From NCBI GenBank assembly GCA_947846985.1, contig CANTUZ010000001.1:185588455-185652454 (forward strand): a DNA stretch of 64,000 nt, given 5' to 3'. The notes beneath the pieces were generated by a model. It saw only the letters and a program-made list of their open reading frames with translations. It ran no database searches and had not been told where the DNA came from. Origin of the DNA: Fratercula arctica. Its lineage: Eukaryota; Chordata; Aves; Charadriiformes; Alcidae. This document shows, piece by piece, positions 1 through 17,310 of this stretch. Each line of letters starts with the position of its first letter. The stretch's first letter is position 1. The translations under genes were made by a program, and so were the position numbers.

Positions 1-143
1 TGATAGTGTCTTGCTTGGTAAACTGGATTCTGTGACTTTGTTCTTTGTGGTTTTTTTTTTTTTTAAAAAAAAAAAAAAAACCAAAACAAAACCAAACCCA
101 AAAAAAACAGAACCAAACAACTTCTCTTTTTTTCTTTTACTAG

Positions 144-278
144 GATTTCTGTTATGAAGATATGGAACTTCTAACAGAGAAACTAAGAGCTCTGGCTACT
201 GATGGAAACAAACACCGAGCCAAAGTAGATAAAAGGAAGCAGCGATCTGTCTTCAGAGATGTTCTAAGAGCTGTTGAG
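144..278 (+). CDS. IFRD1: IFRD1 coding exon (fourth from last)
   Basis: Acceptor ttcttttactag ends at 143 and donor GTGATG starts at 279. The exon has 45 codons starting DFCYEDMELLTEKLRALATD and ending LRAVE. Reading from the internal ATG at 162 gives the same frame, but this is an internal exon and not a start site. The polypyrimidine tract lies just after an unusual T14/A16 run at 51-80. Confidence 0.95.
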
Positions 279-3200
279 GTGATGCTTTTGTCTTACTTTG
301 AATGTCAGGATTGTAACTATGTAGCGTTCAATTTAATAAAAATGCTTTTATTATTAAATAGAATTTCTGTTTCAGTGAAAACAACAGGAAAAGAACATTT
401 TAAAGAAGTGAGTTTTCAAATTCTGATCACCTACTAAAAATTTAACTGCTTTTTTAGGAATGTAGAACAAAGTCAGACTGTTTATTTTGCACCAAACTTG
501 ACTTCCATAGTGAAGAGTATTTCTTTTTCTTTAAAGAAGGCTAAACATTGCACTCTAGATACTAAATTATTCTTATTTTTTATACCATGAGCAGATTTTT
601 TTCGTGCAAAACTCCCTAGAACATCCAAAGTAATGTCCTGAATTTTGTGAAAAGGTTTATTGTAAAGTCTCTTATTATGCTGTGCATAATAAACAAAAAG
701 CAACTTAGTAGTAAGATACATTTCCAAATGGCACCTGCCAGGGGCTGAAGAAGTGTTTGTGTATGGGGGGGCAAGGAAGGGGGAGCTAGTATCTTAATTT
801 TTGTGCACTAATCTTTTGGGGTTTCATATACAGATCAATATAATAATACAAAAAGTTGGTTAGTGGTGTAACTTCTCTCTAGTAAAGCCTCTGAGACAAA
901 AGTCAAGTTTCTATCACTTTAATGGATTATTCTTTATCTTACACCACATGAATTGGATTTTTGATTTGTCAGATAATTACTACTTACTTTGTATGGGTAA
1001 GGCCATCTAAATATGAACTGACGTTCAGAAAAGTTAAACATCTTGGAAGCTAAGGAGAAGGCTTTGAAGTGATTTAAACTCATCTTTGAGATTCTGACTG
1101 TAGAATGAGTCACTTATTAGCACTTGTTACATTTCATTGTGATAAGTGTAGCTTGCCACATTTGAAAGGTGGGGACTAAATGAGGCTTACAAACTGACTG
1201 AAAGGTGACTCCACTCAGAACTGGTTTTTCTGGAGATAGGTCAGTTTAAAGATGAAAGTTAAGTCTTTTTTTAAATGCTTTCTGACTTGAAGATTGGCAA
1301 CTTCGAGTCTTACATGAGATTTAACTTTAGGTGTACATCAGTTCATGAACAAATACAATCTTTAGTATGTGCATATTATATTATTTGGAATGGTTTGGTG
1401 TGCCAAATCTAGTCATGAAAGTGAAGTTTGTAAGATATATACAATTCCTAACACAGTACACTGTTTAAAAACAGAAGACTGTTTAAATTAAAATTATAAA
1501 TGTTGTTTTCTTTAATTCTGGACAGGAGCGTGACTTTCCTACAGAGATGGTCAAGTTTGGACCTGAGCGCATGTATATTGACTGCTGGGTTAAAAAACAA
1601 ACTTATGATACCTTCAAGGAGATTCTGGGGTCGGGGATGCAATATCATTTGCAGGTGAGCTGCTGTTTGATACATGCTCAGGCTGTTGTTAACTAGAGAC
1701 TGCTTCTTCCCTGTCTGGCTTCTTGGTAGTAAGTCACTCTATGAATTGCAAAACCATGAGTAGAACTTAGTGAAATGATGAATTTTGTATTAGACGTATT
1801 AAAAGACAACGCTTACAAAATGAATGCAAGTATGTTTTAAAACACTTTCAAGTTTACTTGAATTTGTCAAAGTATGCCTGCTTAATAGAAGATGTGCTGA
1901 AAACACCCTGAGGGGAAAGATGAAGAGGGGGAACTACAGTGAGCTAGAACTGTCTGGGTGAGCTGCCTCCGAGTTGCAGCCTGGGTGTGCTGGGTTAGCA
2001 ATTAAAGACTTCTCCAAGAAGCAAGAGATTCAAGCTGAGTATCTTCTTAGCTGCAGGGTTTTCCTGAATCCTTATGCTGTCTTTCAGAGGAGTGGCGTAG
2101 TCATCTGTCTGCTATAGAGCTGGATGCATCCACCCTTGCTGTTCAGGCCTGTAAAAAGGAATGCAAAGTTTTAGTCAAAAATAATGAACACAACTTGCAG
2201 GCCAATGATGACAGTATTCCAGAAGGGAAGGGATAAGTCCTTATCTCTGTTCTAAGAACTGCTTGTTCACTAGTCATCTGTTTAGATATGTAGCAGAGCA
2301 GGAACTCTAGCTTAGGAGTATATGCTCCCAAATTGCTATAATCATGGGGTTAAAATCTTCAGTCCAGTGTCAACTGCATTTCTACGTGACTGAGGGAGCC
2401 CAGGCATGTAGCAGCTTTTTCAAAATTTTCAAATACTACTATTGCAGCCAGATATTTTAAAATTAGTGTGTTGTGAAACCATACAGATCTGTGTTCAGCT
2501 GCCTAATCTTTTGTAGAGGACATAACAGAACAGTGTCTAATTTGCTGGGATGAAAAAAAAAATCAATGCGGGGGTAGCTGTCTCTGTCTTATAAAGAGGA
2601 CAGTTTTAGGTCTTAGCCTTATTCTGACAAAAGGAAGGAGTTCCCTGGCTTAATTGCAAAAGATACTAAGATTTGTGTCTAATTGCTGCTCTTTCATACT
2701 GCAGTACTTGATATTTAACAGTATCAGAGGAGAAACTGATTATTTGATGTGTTTGTTGTTTAGTCAAATGACTTTCTTCGGAATGTGTTTGAGCTTGGTC
2801 CACCAGTAATGCTAGATGCTGCAACTCTTAAAACAATGAAGATATCCCGTTTTGAAAGGGTAGGTTTTTGCACCTTAATGTGTTTTCTTTACTTCATACA
2901 TGATTATATTTCTCCTGAATTATGTGGTTTTCCAAGCACGCACTTTAGAAGATGTCATCTTTAAACTTGTCATTTTAGTTCTAATAGTGCCCCGTATTGT
3001 CCTGAATGAAACCAAACCTTGCTTGTATCCATCTTGGAGCTCTTATTTTAGATTTTCCACTGGGCATGTATCTGCTACTGCTTTTCTCCCAAGGGGGTCT
3101 GAAGGTTGACTTGGTTGCCAGTCGGTACCAGATTCATGCTCCATACATGTGAAACTTGGTCTCTTAGGACAGCCCTAGGTTTTTGGGTAGGGACATACAG

Positions 3201-3731
3201 GAAACCAGAGAAACCGAGTCTATTAAAGACAGTATCCCAAACTCTCCAGTGTGGAACAGATACTAGGAGGATGACTTTGATCTGTTGGTTGTGAATGTAC
3301 TCATCCTGTGTACGAACAATCTGTGGAACAGGTGCTAGCAAATTTAATCCGGGGGCAGGGAGGCAAACTTAATCTACATTGTGTCTGTATGATGCTCAGT
3401 ACTGACTGGCTTCTGGAATTGCGCTGAACTCAGTCACTTCCTTATACAGTCCAAGTTTTCTTTAAATGTATATATATTACAGTGAATCAGCCTTTGGTGC
3501 AATGATACTATACTATAAATTTCAATTTATGTCAAAGATTAATAAAAAAAAAATATTTTCAGCAGTTTCTTAGCATAAAAAAATCTCAACGGACATAAGC
3601 TTTTTGAACATCTGTGATTAATTTTTCCTTTTATTTTCTAGCACTTGTACAACTCTGCAGCATTCAAGGCTCGGACAAAGGCTAGAAGTAAATGTCGTGA
3701 CAAAAGAGCAGACATGGGGGAATTTTTCTAG
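144..3731 (+). CDS. IFRD1: IFRD1, C-terminal coding part (four exons, gene continues to the left)
   Basis: Four exons (144-278, 1526-1654, 2764-2859, 3642-3731) join without breaking frame and encode the last 149 residues of interferon-related developmental regulator 1. The family is known as a nuclear transcriptional co-regulator acting with SIN3/HDAC complexes in muscle and neural differentiation, usually about 450 residues, so roughly two thirds is missing to the left. Recognition rests on near-identity to the remembered vertebrate C-terminus, including FGPERMYIDCWVKK, FELGPPVMLDAATLKTMKIS and the ending GEFF followed by TAG. This stretch is the IFRD C-terminal conserved region; the tail is rich in Lys/Arg (KARTKARSKCRDKRA) and could serve as a nuclear localisation signal, which is an inference. 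All introns are GT-AG and all junctions are phase 0. No frameshift or premature stop is visible. Confidence 0.96.
279..1525 (+). other. IFRD1 intron
   Basis: A 1247-base GT-AG intron. AT-rich, with no repeat family or conserved-looking open frame recognised. Confidence 0.9.
1526..1654 (+). CDS. IFRD1: IFRD1 coding exon (third from last)
   Basis: Acceptor ttctggacag and donor GTGAGC bound 43 codons, ERDFPTEMVKFGPERM through GSGMQYHLQ. Both ends are phase 0, and the frame continues from the previous exon (RAVE|ERDFP). Confidence 0.96.
1655..2763 (+). other. IFRD1 intron
   Basis: A 1109-base GT-AG intron between the third-from-last and penultimate exons. Nothing else recognised in it. Confidence 0.9.
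2764..2859 (+). CDS. IFRD1: IFRD1 coding exon (penultimate)
   Basis: Acceptor ttgttgtttag and donor GTAGGT bound 32 codons, SNDFLRNVFELGPPVM through KISRFER, phase 0 at both ends. Confidence 0.96.
2860..3641 (+). other. IFRD1 last intron
   Basis: A 782-base GT-AG intron. Short open frames in it (for example 2900-3109 and 3075-3341) overlap on opposite strands and show no family features. Confidence 0.9.
3642..3731 (+). CDS. IFRD1: IFRD1 terminal coding exon
   Basis: The acceptor is ttccttttattttctag. The exon has 29 codons, HLYNSAAFKARTKARSKC through ADMGEFF, then TAG at 3729-3731. The basic tail is typical of the family C-terminus. Confidence 0.96.
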   Translation, partial: HLYNSAAFKARTKARSKCRDKRADMGEFF

Positions 3732-4350
3732 ATCTCCTTTTCCATGGGGTTCAATTTTAAGTATTTCATAATTAAAATAGATTTGTAACCTTTAAATGAA
3801 TTTTTTAATTTCTGTAGTCACAGTTTGCACTTGTGCAGAGGGATGTTGTATAAAGTCTGTAAATATAATGCATGTTGTCGCTTAGTTGCATATACTCTGT
3901 ATATAGATTGTTGTAATATTGGGTGCAGGGATACGTTATAACACTGGCTTTAGATGCGATTTGTTCCAAAGGTTGAATATATTGTAACTGAACTGCTAAA
4001 TGGGGTGAATAACTGTAGTCAAATGCCATGTGTCAGATTGGATTCCTTACTTTCTATAAAGTAAATCAAATGAATTCATTGACCAAGTGTTTTGGTAAGA
4101 ATATGCTAATATGAAAATATGAACTTGTTTGTCTGCAGTTAATTTAGTAACTTTTTAAACTCTTCAGTGGCAGGTGAACAAAGAAATTTCTACATATTAT
4201 GACTTCATCCTGAAGGGGACTATGGAGTTCAATTACCTTCACTTACAGTGAAGTAGCAAATGACAAATTGCCTCAATGTAAAATAAAAACAAGATTCTCA
4301 TGTTCTGAAATTGGATGTTTAATTTTTGGAATAAAGATGTTTCTCACTGC
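3732..4350 (+). other. IFRD1: IFRD1 3' untranslated region
   Basis: AT-rich sequence after the IFRD1 stop. Two AATAAA signals are present, at 4282-4287 and 4330-4335. The second is followed by a T-rich tract with TGTGT character, so cleavage near 4350 is the likely main end. The exact end is inferred. Confidence 0.7.
4330..4335 (+). terminator. IFRD1 polyadenylation signal
   Basis: Canonical AATAAA about 600 bases after the IFRD1 stop codon, followed by the T-rich stretch tttctcactgcttgctttct. An earlier AATAAA at 4282-4287 may give a slightly shorter transcript. Confidence 0.65.
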
Positions 4351-7130
4351 TTGCTTTCTGTGTAAAAGTAATCACTCCACGTGTGAAAAGCTGGAACAGT
4401 AGCAAAACCTAAAGGTTGCAACAGGTGGTTGGGTTGGTCTCAGTGCTTCAGTAGATGCTCTGTGAAACTCCACCTTGCTGGCTTTGGGAGGTTCATCCTC
4501 TGTGTGGTCCCCACAACAGCCTACTGTTCATTTGTCCTCAGTTTTGTAACGGTCAAATGTTTCCCAGTTCTGGTACTGCAAAACACCTTAACTTAGAGGC
4601 TCTGTTCCAGCTGCCCTGCTTTCTTCACGTTGGAACTACTACCCTGCCCTCCCTTTCTGGCTTTTGAGGACTGAAATGTGCCAGTAACTTGAGAATTGTC
4701 TGTCTTAGGGATGGTGGGAGGTTTATGTAATAAAGACACTAAAACCTAAATAGAGGGAGCTTCTGAACCAGAACTATAAATTAAAGTGCTTGTTAGAATA
4801 AACATTCTTAAAACTGTAGGTCAGGCAAAGGAAGTAAACTTAACACCCAAAAACACCCCACCCCCAGAAAAATACTGCTTGCTCTGATAAGAGAAAGTTT
4901 GGTGGGTGTTGCTTTGGTAGTGTTTTTTTTTAGTTTCCAATTATAGCAGAACCTATTCCAGAAAATCCAAACATGATAATTAGCTGTACCTTCTAATTTA
5001 CTTTTTTTTCCTCAAGTAATACATTATGTAAGAACTTGTTTGGTTTATGACACTGATTACTTAGACTATACCATGGCCTTCAACTGAAATTTGTGCTATT
5101 AACTGATATGTGTTTGTCACACAAGTAAAGAAACCTCTCATCCCCGACCTAGATGAAGCTGGCTGCCTGTGTTTGCCCAGCCCAAGACTGTGCCCCCAGG
5201 GAGCTGAGCTGTTCCCACAAGCCAGCCCATCTGTCCTGTGGCTTCTGGGGGGTCACATTTGCCACCTTTACCTAGTGTAAAGCAGCACTTCTGATAGCTT
5301 CCTGTCCTGCCGGTATTTTGCAAAATTGCTTTCTGCAGCAGCTCCTGGCAGGTGGCCAAGCATGTGGTTGTCCTTTTCCCCCGTTGCACTGTAGCTGCTG
5401 ACTGCAGAGACCAGTACGACTTCCAAGGCGGAGGGGAGATGGGTTGTTTTGCTGCCTTGCAGAGATGTGATGGGTTTGCAGACTTTCTCAGGCTTAGAGC
5501 TGGAGGGCCCTAGGTCCTCGTCTTCTGATTAGGATGGTGTCAGGGATCTTTCGGGGATGGAGATGAGATTTCTTTTTTTTTTTTTCTGGCTTGCACATCC
5601 CTGTTTGAAGGGAGGACTTCTAGGAGACCCCTGCAGAAAGAGAGCAAGCTTGTTACGTCTGCATTACTGCCCAGACTGAGCAGCAGCAGAGCTTGTCAGC
5701 GTGGGGTGGGAAACTACGAGTCGGAAGATGTATCCTCTCTGCTGTTTCCTGAAAGGAAAATGTATTTATTGTTAGTTTAAAGGGGTTGAAAATTTTATAT
5801 GTATAGAATGGCTTCGGAAAGGGTTTGTTGTTATTAGCCATGGTCCCTTCATGTAAGCATCAGTGGGCTGTAACATCACATTCTGCAAGAAAAAACTAGT
5901 CATCAGAAGATCTGTCTGTAAAAGAGCAATTACCCGTACTCACAGAGAGTTTATCAGAACTTATTTTTTAAACGACTAAGCATACTGGACAAATTAGTCC
6001 ATCCCATAATACTGTCCCACTTGAATTTGTACAGTGTGTGCGAGGAGGAAAATAACCCTGTTTTTTTCTAGTCTATGCCTTTAAAGCACTCATGACTGCA
6101 ATACTGTAGATATGACTCTGCTGCATAGCAAACTGGTTACGCATAGCTACAGTGCTGTAGATACGACTCTTCTGCGTAGCAAGTAAGTTTTAAAAAGGCA
6201 TCATAAGCCAAAAGGTTGGTGAAATATTGATTACCAGTAACAAACCTCATTCTCCGTTCTAGGATATTATCATCATGATTCCAATATGTTTGGAATCCCC
6301 AAAAAAGAGCTGTGTGTGTGCTGATTTCTTTTTAAACAGATCAATATTGTGAAGTCAGTATACTTAGCCAAGATGAACTCTAAATATAGACTGAGGGACA
6401 GTCTGTTTCATAGCAGCCATCATGGGTTCTGCAGGAGTTGACAGGTTCCTATGGGTCTAAAAGTAGAGAGAGGAATTTTCTTCGTGTGATTTTCACTGTC
6501 TGATTTCTTCCATATTGGCACATCACCTGAACGCAGTTATGTTGTAAGTAACATTTAATTCGCCTGGTTTTTATTTCCTTTTAGACTTGATTGTTTTCTT
6601 TTTTTTTTTTTTTTCCTGGGAAGAATTTTTGGTGTGTTCTCACACCAAGTTCTAATTTTACCACAACAACTTCAGGAGAAATTTAAAAGTCGCATGGGGA
6701 AAAAAAGTCTTTAAGCAAGGTTAAAGTACAAGATAGAGTGACTCCAAAAACCTCGATGTTTAGTTTGTTGGGAAAATAATCAATACTTTTGGCTAGTGAA
6801 GCTGATGTCTGTGTCCTTGCTCCTTTGGCATGTCAATGGAATCAAACAAATGTAATGGAATCAACCAATTACTTTGTTGAATTAATAACGGTTATCTTCA
6901 CTGCGGTTACATGCACAGTGAGGAAATCAGTTTTAAATAATTAATAACGAATGCAGAAACATTTAATTCATAATATTAATGAATCGAAGGTACTCACATT
7001 TATTACAGCTCACGTTGTTACGAAGAGTCTTCCCTGAAGTTGCAGGGAGGTACTAACCAAAATACCCAAGAGAAACAACTGCTCTTCGGAAGCTAAAAAT
7101 AACCAAAAGCCTCTGTGCCCAAGGTGGTAA
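4351..7130. other. Intergenic, IFRD1 to LSMEM1, left part
   Basis: About 2.8 kb without a supported gene. Contents: low-complexity T runs (5571-5586, 6598-6616), a short tandem duplication at 6095-6182, and a moderately GC-rich stretch at about 5140-5560 with only shadow open frames. No CR1 copy recognised. Confidence 0.7.
6095..6182. repeat. Diverged tandem duplication, about 50-bp period
   Basis: The segment ctgtagatatgactctgctg with flanks (about 6095-6131) recurs as ctgtagatacgactcttctg (about 6145-6182), both followed by c(a/g)tagcaa. Two copies only, with a few substitutions. Origin unknown. Confidence 0.7.
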
Positions 7131-7139
7131 CTTTTAACA

Positions 7140-7306
7140 GGCCGTTGTCGAGACGCGGGGGTCCGTAGCAATCGCAGAGCCAGTGCTGGTGGGGACGTGG
7201 CTTGCAGACCGTGCTGCCTGGCACCGTGCGACAGCCTAGGGGAAGGGAAGTGGACGCAGCCGTCTGTCCCGAAATCAGGGCGGCACACCTAACAATCACA
7301 CGCTAG
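7140..7306 (+). promoter_or_regulatory. CpG-rich patch with a splice donor; candidate LSMEM1 promoter or untranslated first exon
   Basis: This stretch has many CpG dinucleotides (gtcgagacgcgggggtccg, gtgcgacagc, ggacgcagccgtc, cccgaaatcagggcgg) in otherwise AT-rich flanks. It ends at cgctag|GTAAGG, a good donor at 7307. The next strong acceptor before the LSMEM1 start codon is tgtcttttag at 9078, so a noncoding exon here spliced to 9079 is a reasonable model. That is an inference; no transcript evidence is available from sequence alone. Confidence 0.35.
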
Positions 7307-7309
7307 GTA

Positions 7310-14648
<7,339 letters not shown>

Positions 14649-14840
14649 ATCTTCTTTGGCATGAAATTCAGCGTATTCATTTACTCAGATATTTTCACAT
14701 ATGGCACGCAGGTTACTTAAACATTCTGGTATGGTCACAGGAGCATTGGAAAAGCTATCTGAATGAAAAATATTACAAAATAATGTTTTATCGTGTTCTA
14801 TGTGAATATAGATTCTGAAAACTAAGCCCATATGATTTAT

Positions 14841-14846
14841 AATAAA
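14841..14846 (+). terminator. LSMEM1 candidate polyadenylation signal
   Basis: AATAAA about 190 bases after the stop codon, in AT-rich sequence. Another AATAAA overlaps the stop region (14643-14648) but is too close to be the likely main signal. Confidence 0.5.
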
Positions 14847-14970
14847 CAATGGGTTGTCAACAAATTTGGGCAAGAGTTCCAGATTCTCTGTGCATTGTAA
14901 ATTGCAGGGCTAAGGGCTTAGTTTTACTTTAAATATAAGTGAATGATCACAGAAAATAGTGATTTCTATT

Positions 14971-15494
14971 CACGGAATCACCGAATCACAGAATCACAGA
15001 ATTTCAGAGTTGGAAGGGACCTCTAGAGATCATCTAGTCCAACTTCCCTGCTAAAGCAGGATTGCCTACAGCACATTAGTCAGGACTGCATCCAGGTGGG
15101 TCTTGAAAGTCTCCAGAGAAGGGGACTCCACAACCTCCCTGGGCAGCCTGTTCCACTGCTCTGGCACCCTCACCCTAAAGAAGCTTTTTCCTCATATTTG
15201 ATCGCAACTTCCTATGTTACAGCTTGTGCCCGTTACCCCTTGTCCTGTTACTGGGAACCACTGAAAAAAGTCTGGCTCCATCCTCCTTAAACCCACCCTT
15301 CAGATACTTGTAAACATTACTAAGGTCTCCCCTCAGCCTTCTCTTCTCCAGGCTAAAGAGTTCCAGCTCTCTCAGACTTTCCTCATAAGGGAGATGCTCC
15401 AATCCCTCAATCATCTTTGTTGCCCTATGCTGGACTCTCTCCAGTAGTTCCGTGTCTCTCTTGAACTGGGGAGCCCAGAACTGGACACAGTGAC
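14971..15494 (-). mobile_element. CR1 LINE fragment, 5'-truncated
   Basis: On the plus strand this reads as the reverse complement of a CR1 3' region, starting with the terminal short repeats (gaatcaccgaatcacagaatcaca) and then agttggaagggacctctaga. The minus strand encodes the end of the reverse transcriptase ORF, with [20 protein letters not shown] recognisable at about 15270-15360. It is a non-LTR retrotransposon relic, broken by stops, with no intact protein. Confidence 0.93.
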
Positions 15495-17250
15495 CTTGTT
15501 CACTTAGTCATTCTCCTGTTTCTTTGGAACAAGTTTTGTGTTTGCTTCTGTATTACTTATATTTAAGGATAACTTCCGATTCCATAACTTATAAATAAAT
15601 CCAGTTCTATCACGGAGTTTGGTGGTTTCCTCTTCCGTGCATCTAAATAGATTGACTTACTACTCCTTTTGTGAAAAAACAAACTTGAATAAAAACAAAC
15701 CCTTTCATAACATGCCATATTCAATCCAAATTGGTATTGACTGGAAGTGGGTGTCATATTGTCTTACATGGGAAATGGGTTTAGAGGACTCAGTACAGTA
15801 ATACACATCTCGTAGCAATGCTAGTATGCTGTACTCAGTATTTGCTGGCAGTTTCTGGGTGAAGGCCAAGTGTTTTTATAAAGTGATGTGGGGAAAATAT
15901 TACATGTTCTTGTACTCTTCCCTATAGTTGCTGTTGGCCACTATTGGAGAAGGGACACATGAAATCTGGTCTGAACCTTCATGTTTTTAAAATGCAGTAG
16001 TATATCAGAGGGTGAAAGCAGGAGGTGACACTTCCTCACTCTGACTTTACACGGTTGTGTCAACTGACACCCAAAAGTGCGATCATATAAGAGACTGGTG
16101 GGTAGCTTTGTAATTTTATCATTCATAACCTTCTACTAGTACATACATTAAGAAGCCACCTCTATTATTAATAAATAAATTGGTTACTCCCATCACAATG
16201 GCACAATGGCAGCTGACACTATGGAGTATGTCCAGCATCTTCTCTTTTACTTGGAGTTGTCGTTCTCATCCAGTGCTTTCTTATCTCTTCTGGACAATTG
16301 TACAAAAAAGTCACCAAAGTCGACAACTTGCACTGTAGTGTCCTTTTCCAGAATGAATGATAGTCCTTTCTGTGATGCCTACTTCATTGTCTACAACAGA
16401 GTGAAGAACTAGGATCAAGGAATCTTTCTTGGTGTCACTCTACTTGGATTTGCCCACCAATTCTATTGTTGCTATTAGGAGTGCTTTGCTTTACACCTAT
16501 GTTTTACATCACCTTCTTTTCATTTCTTGATTTTTCTCCTCCCAATCTATTACTGTCAAGTCATTCACATGAAAACTGTGAGGTTTGGTCTTAAGAGTTT
16601 ATCACTCCTGCTGTTAATTCCCAGCTGCAGTCGTAATTATCTCCTCTGGATATCACAAAGATGACTTCAATATAGCCAAAAAAGAATGATAAAAGCAAGC
16701 ATAGAACAAGTTGTAAGGAAAGAAACCCTAAAATATCCCAAATATCTTTCTGTAAATGCTGTTAAACAATGAAAGAAAAAGCATTGTAAGACTCTGTTCT
16801 TCTCCAAGCTGTCAGCTGCTTTTTAATGACAGTATTAAATTCTCATCTCTCCCACTCATCTTGTAGCTACTGTAACTGCTTTCAAGCTCCTGTCTCGCTC
16901 TGACACGCATCCATACTTGTTAGCCAGGGAGAAACAACTCTAGTATTTGGCATCGAGTGCATCTCAAACACGTGGATTTGTTACATCCCTCGTTGCAACT
17001 GCAGCTATCAGAGCAGTCTGTGGTCTACTAGAAACCGACACCAATCATCAATAGATTTTTCTGGCAGGAGGCTGTAAATAAAAATCCGTGCTACAGCAAC
17101 AGTCCCTGAAGAAATGAAAGCTTCCTCATCTCTCTGATCTTGTCCTCAATTACTCTTAATCTAATTATTCAATCTGTACTCATAATAAATCCACTTTTTC
17201 TGTCTCTAATATTGATTAAAGAGTTGGGTTTTCTTTTTTTATTCCAGGGC
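15495..17250. other. Intergenic, nothing recognised
   Basis: AT-rich sequence between the first CR1 fragment and the hairpin segment at 17.27 kb. Short open frames on both strands without family features. Confidence 0.6.
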
Positions 17251-17270
17251 TTGATCCTGCAAGGTGCTGC

Positions 17271-17310
17271 ATGCCCCCAGCTGCTACAGACTTAGGACCA
17301 GCTGGGGCAT
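17271..17310. repeat. Inverted repeat / stem-loop in an old repeat-like segment
   Basis: ATGCCCCCAGCTG at 17271-17283 pairs with CAGCTGGGGCAT at 17299-17310, one bulged C, loop of 15. The surrounding text (gcttgatcctgcaaggtgct) resembles sequences I have seen in ancient amniote interspersed repeats, but I cannot name the family. Confidence 0.6.
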
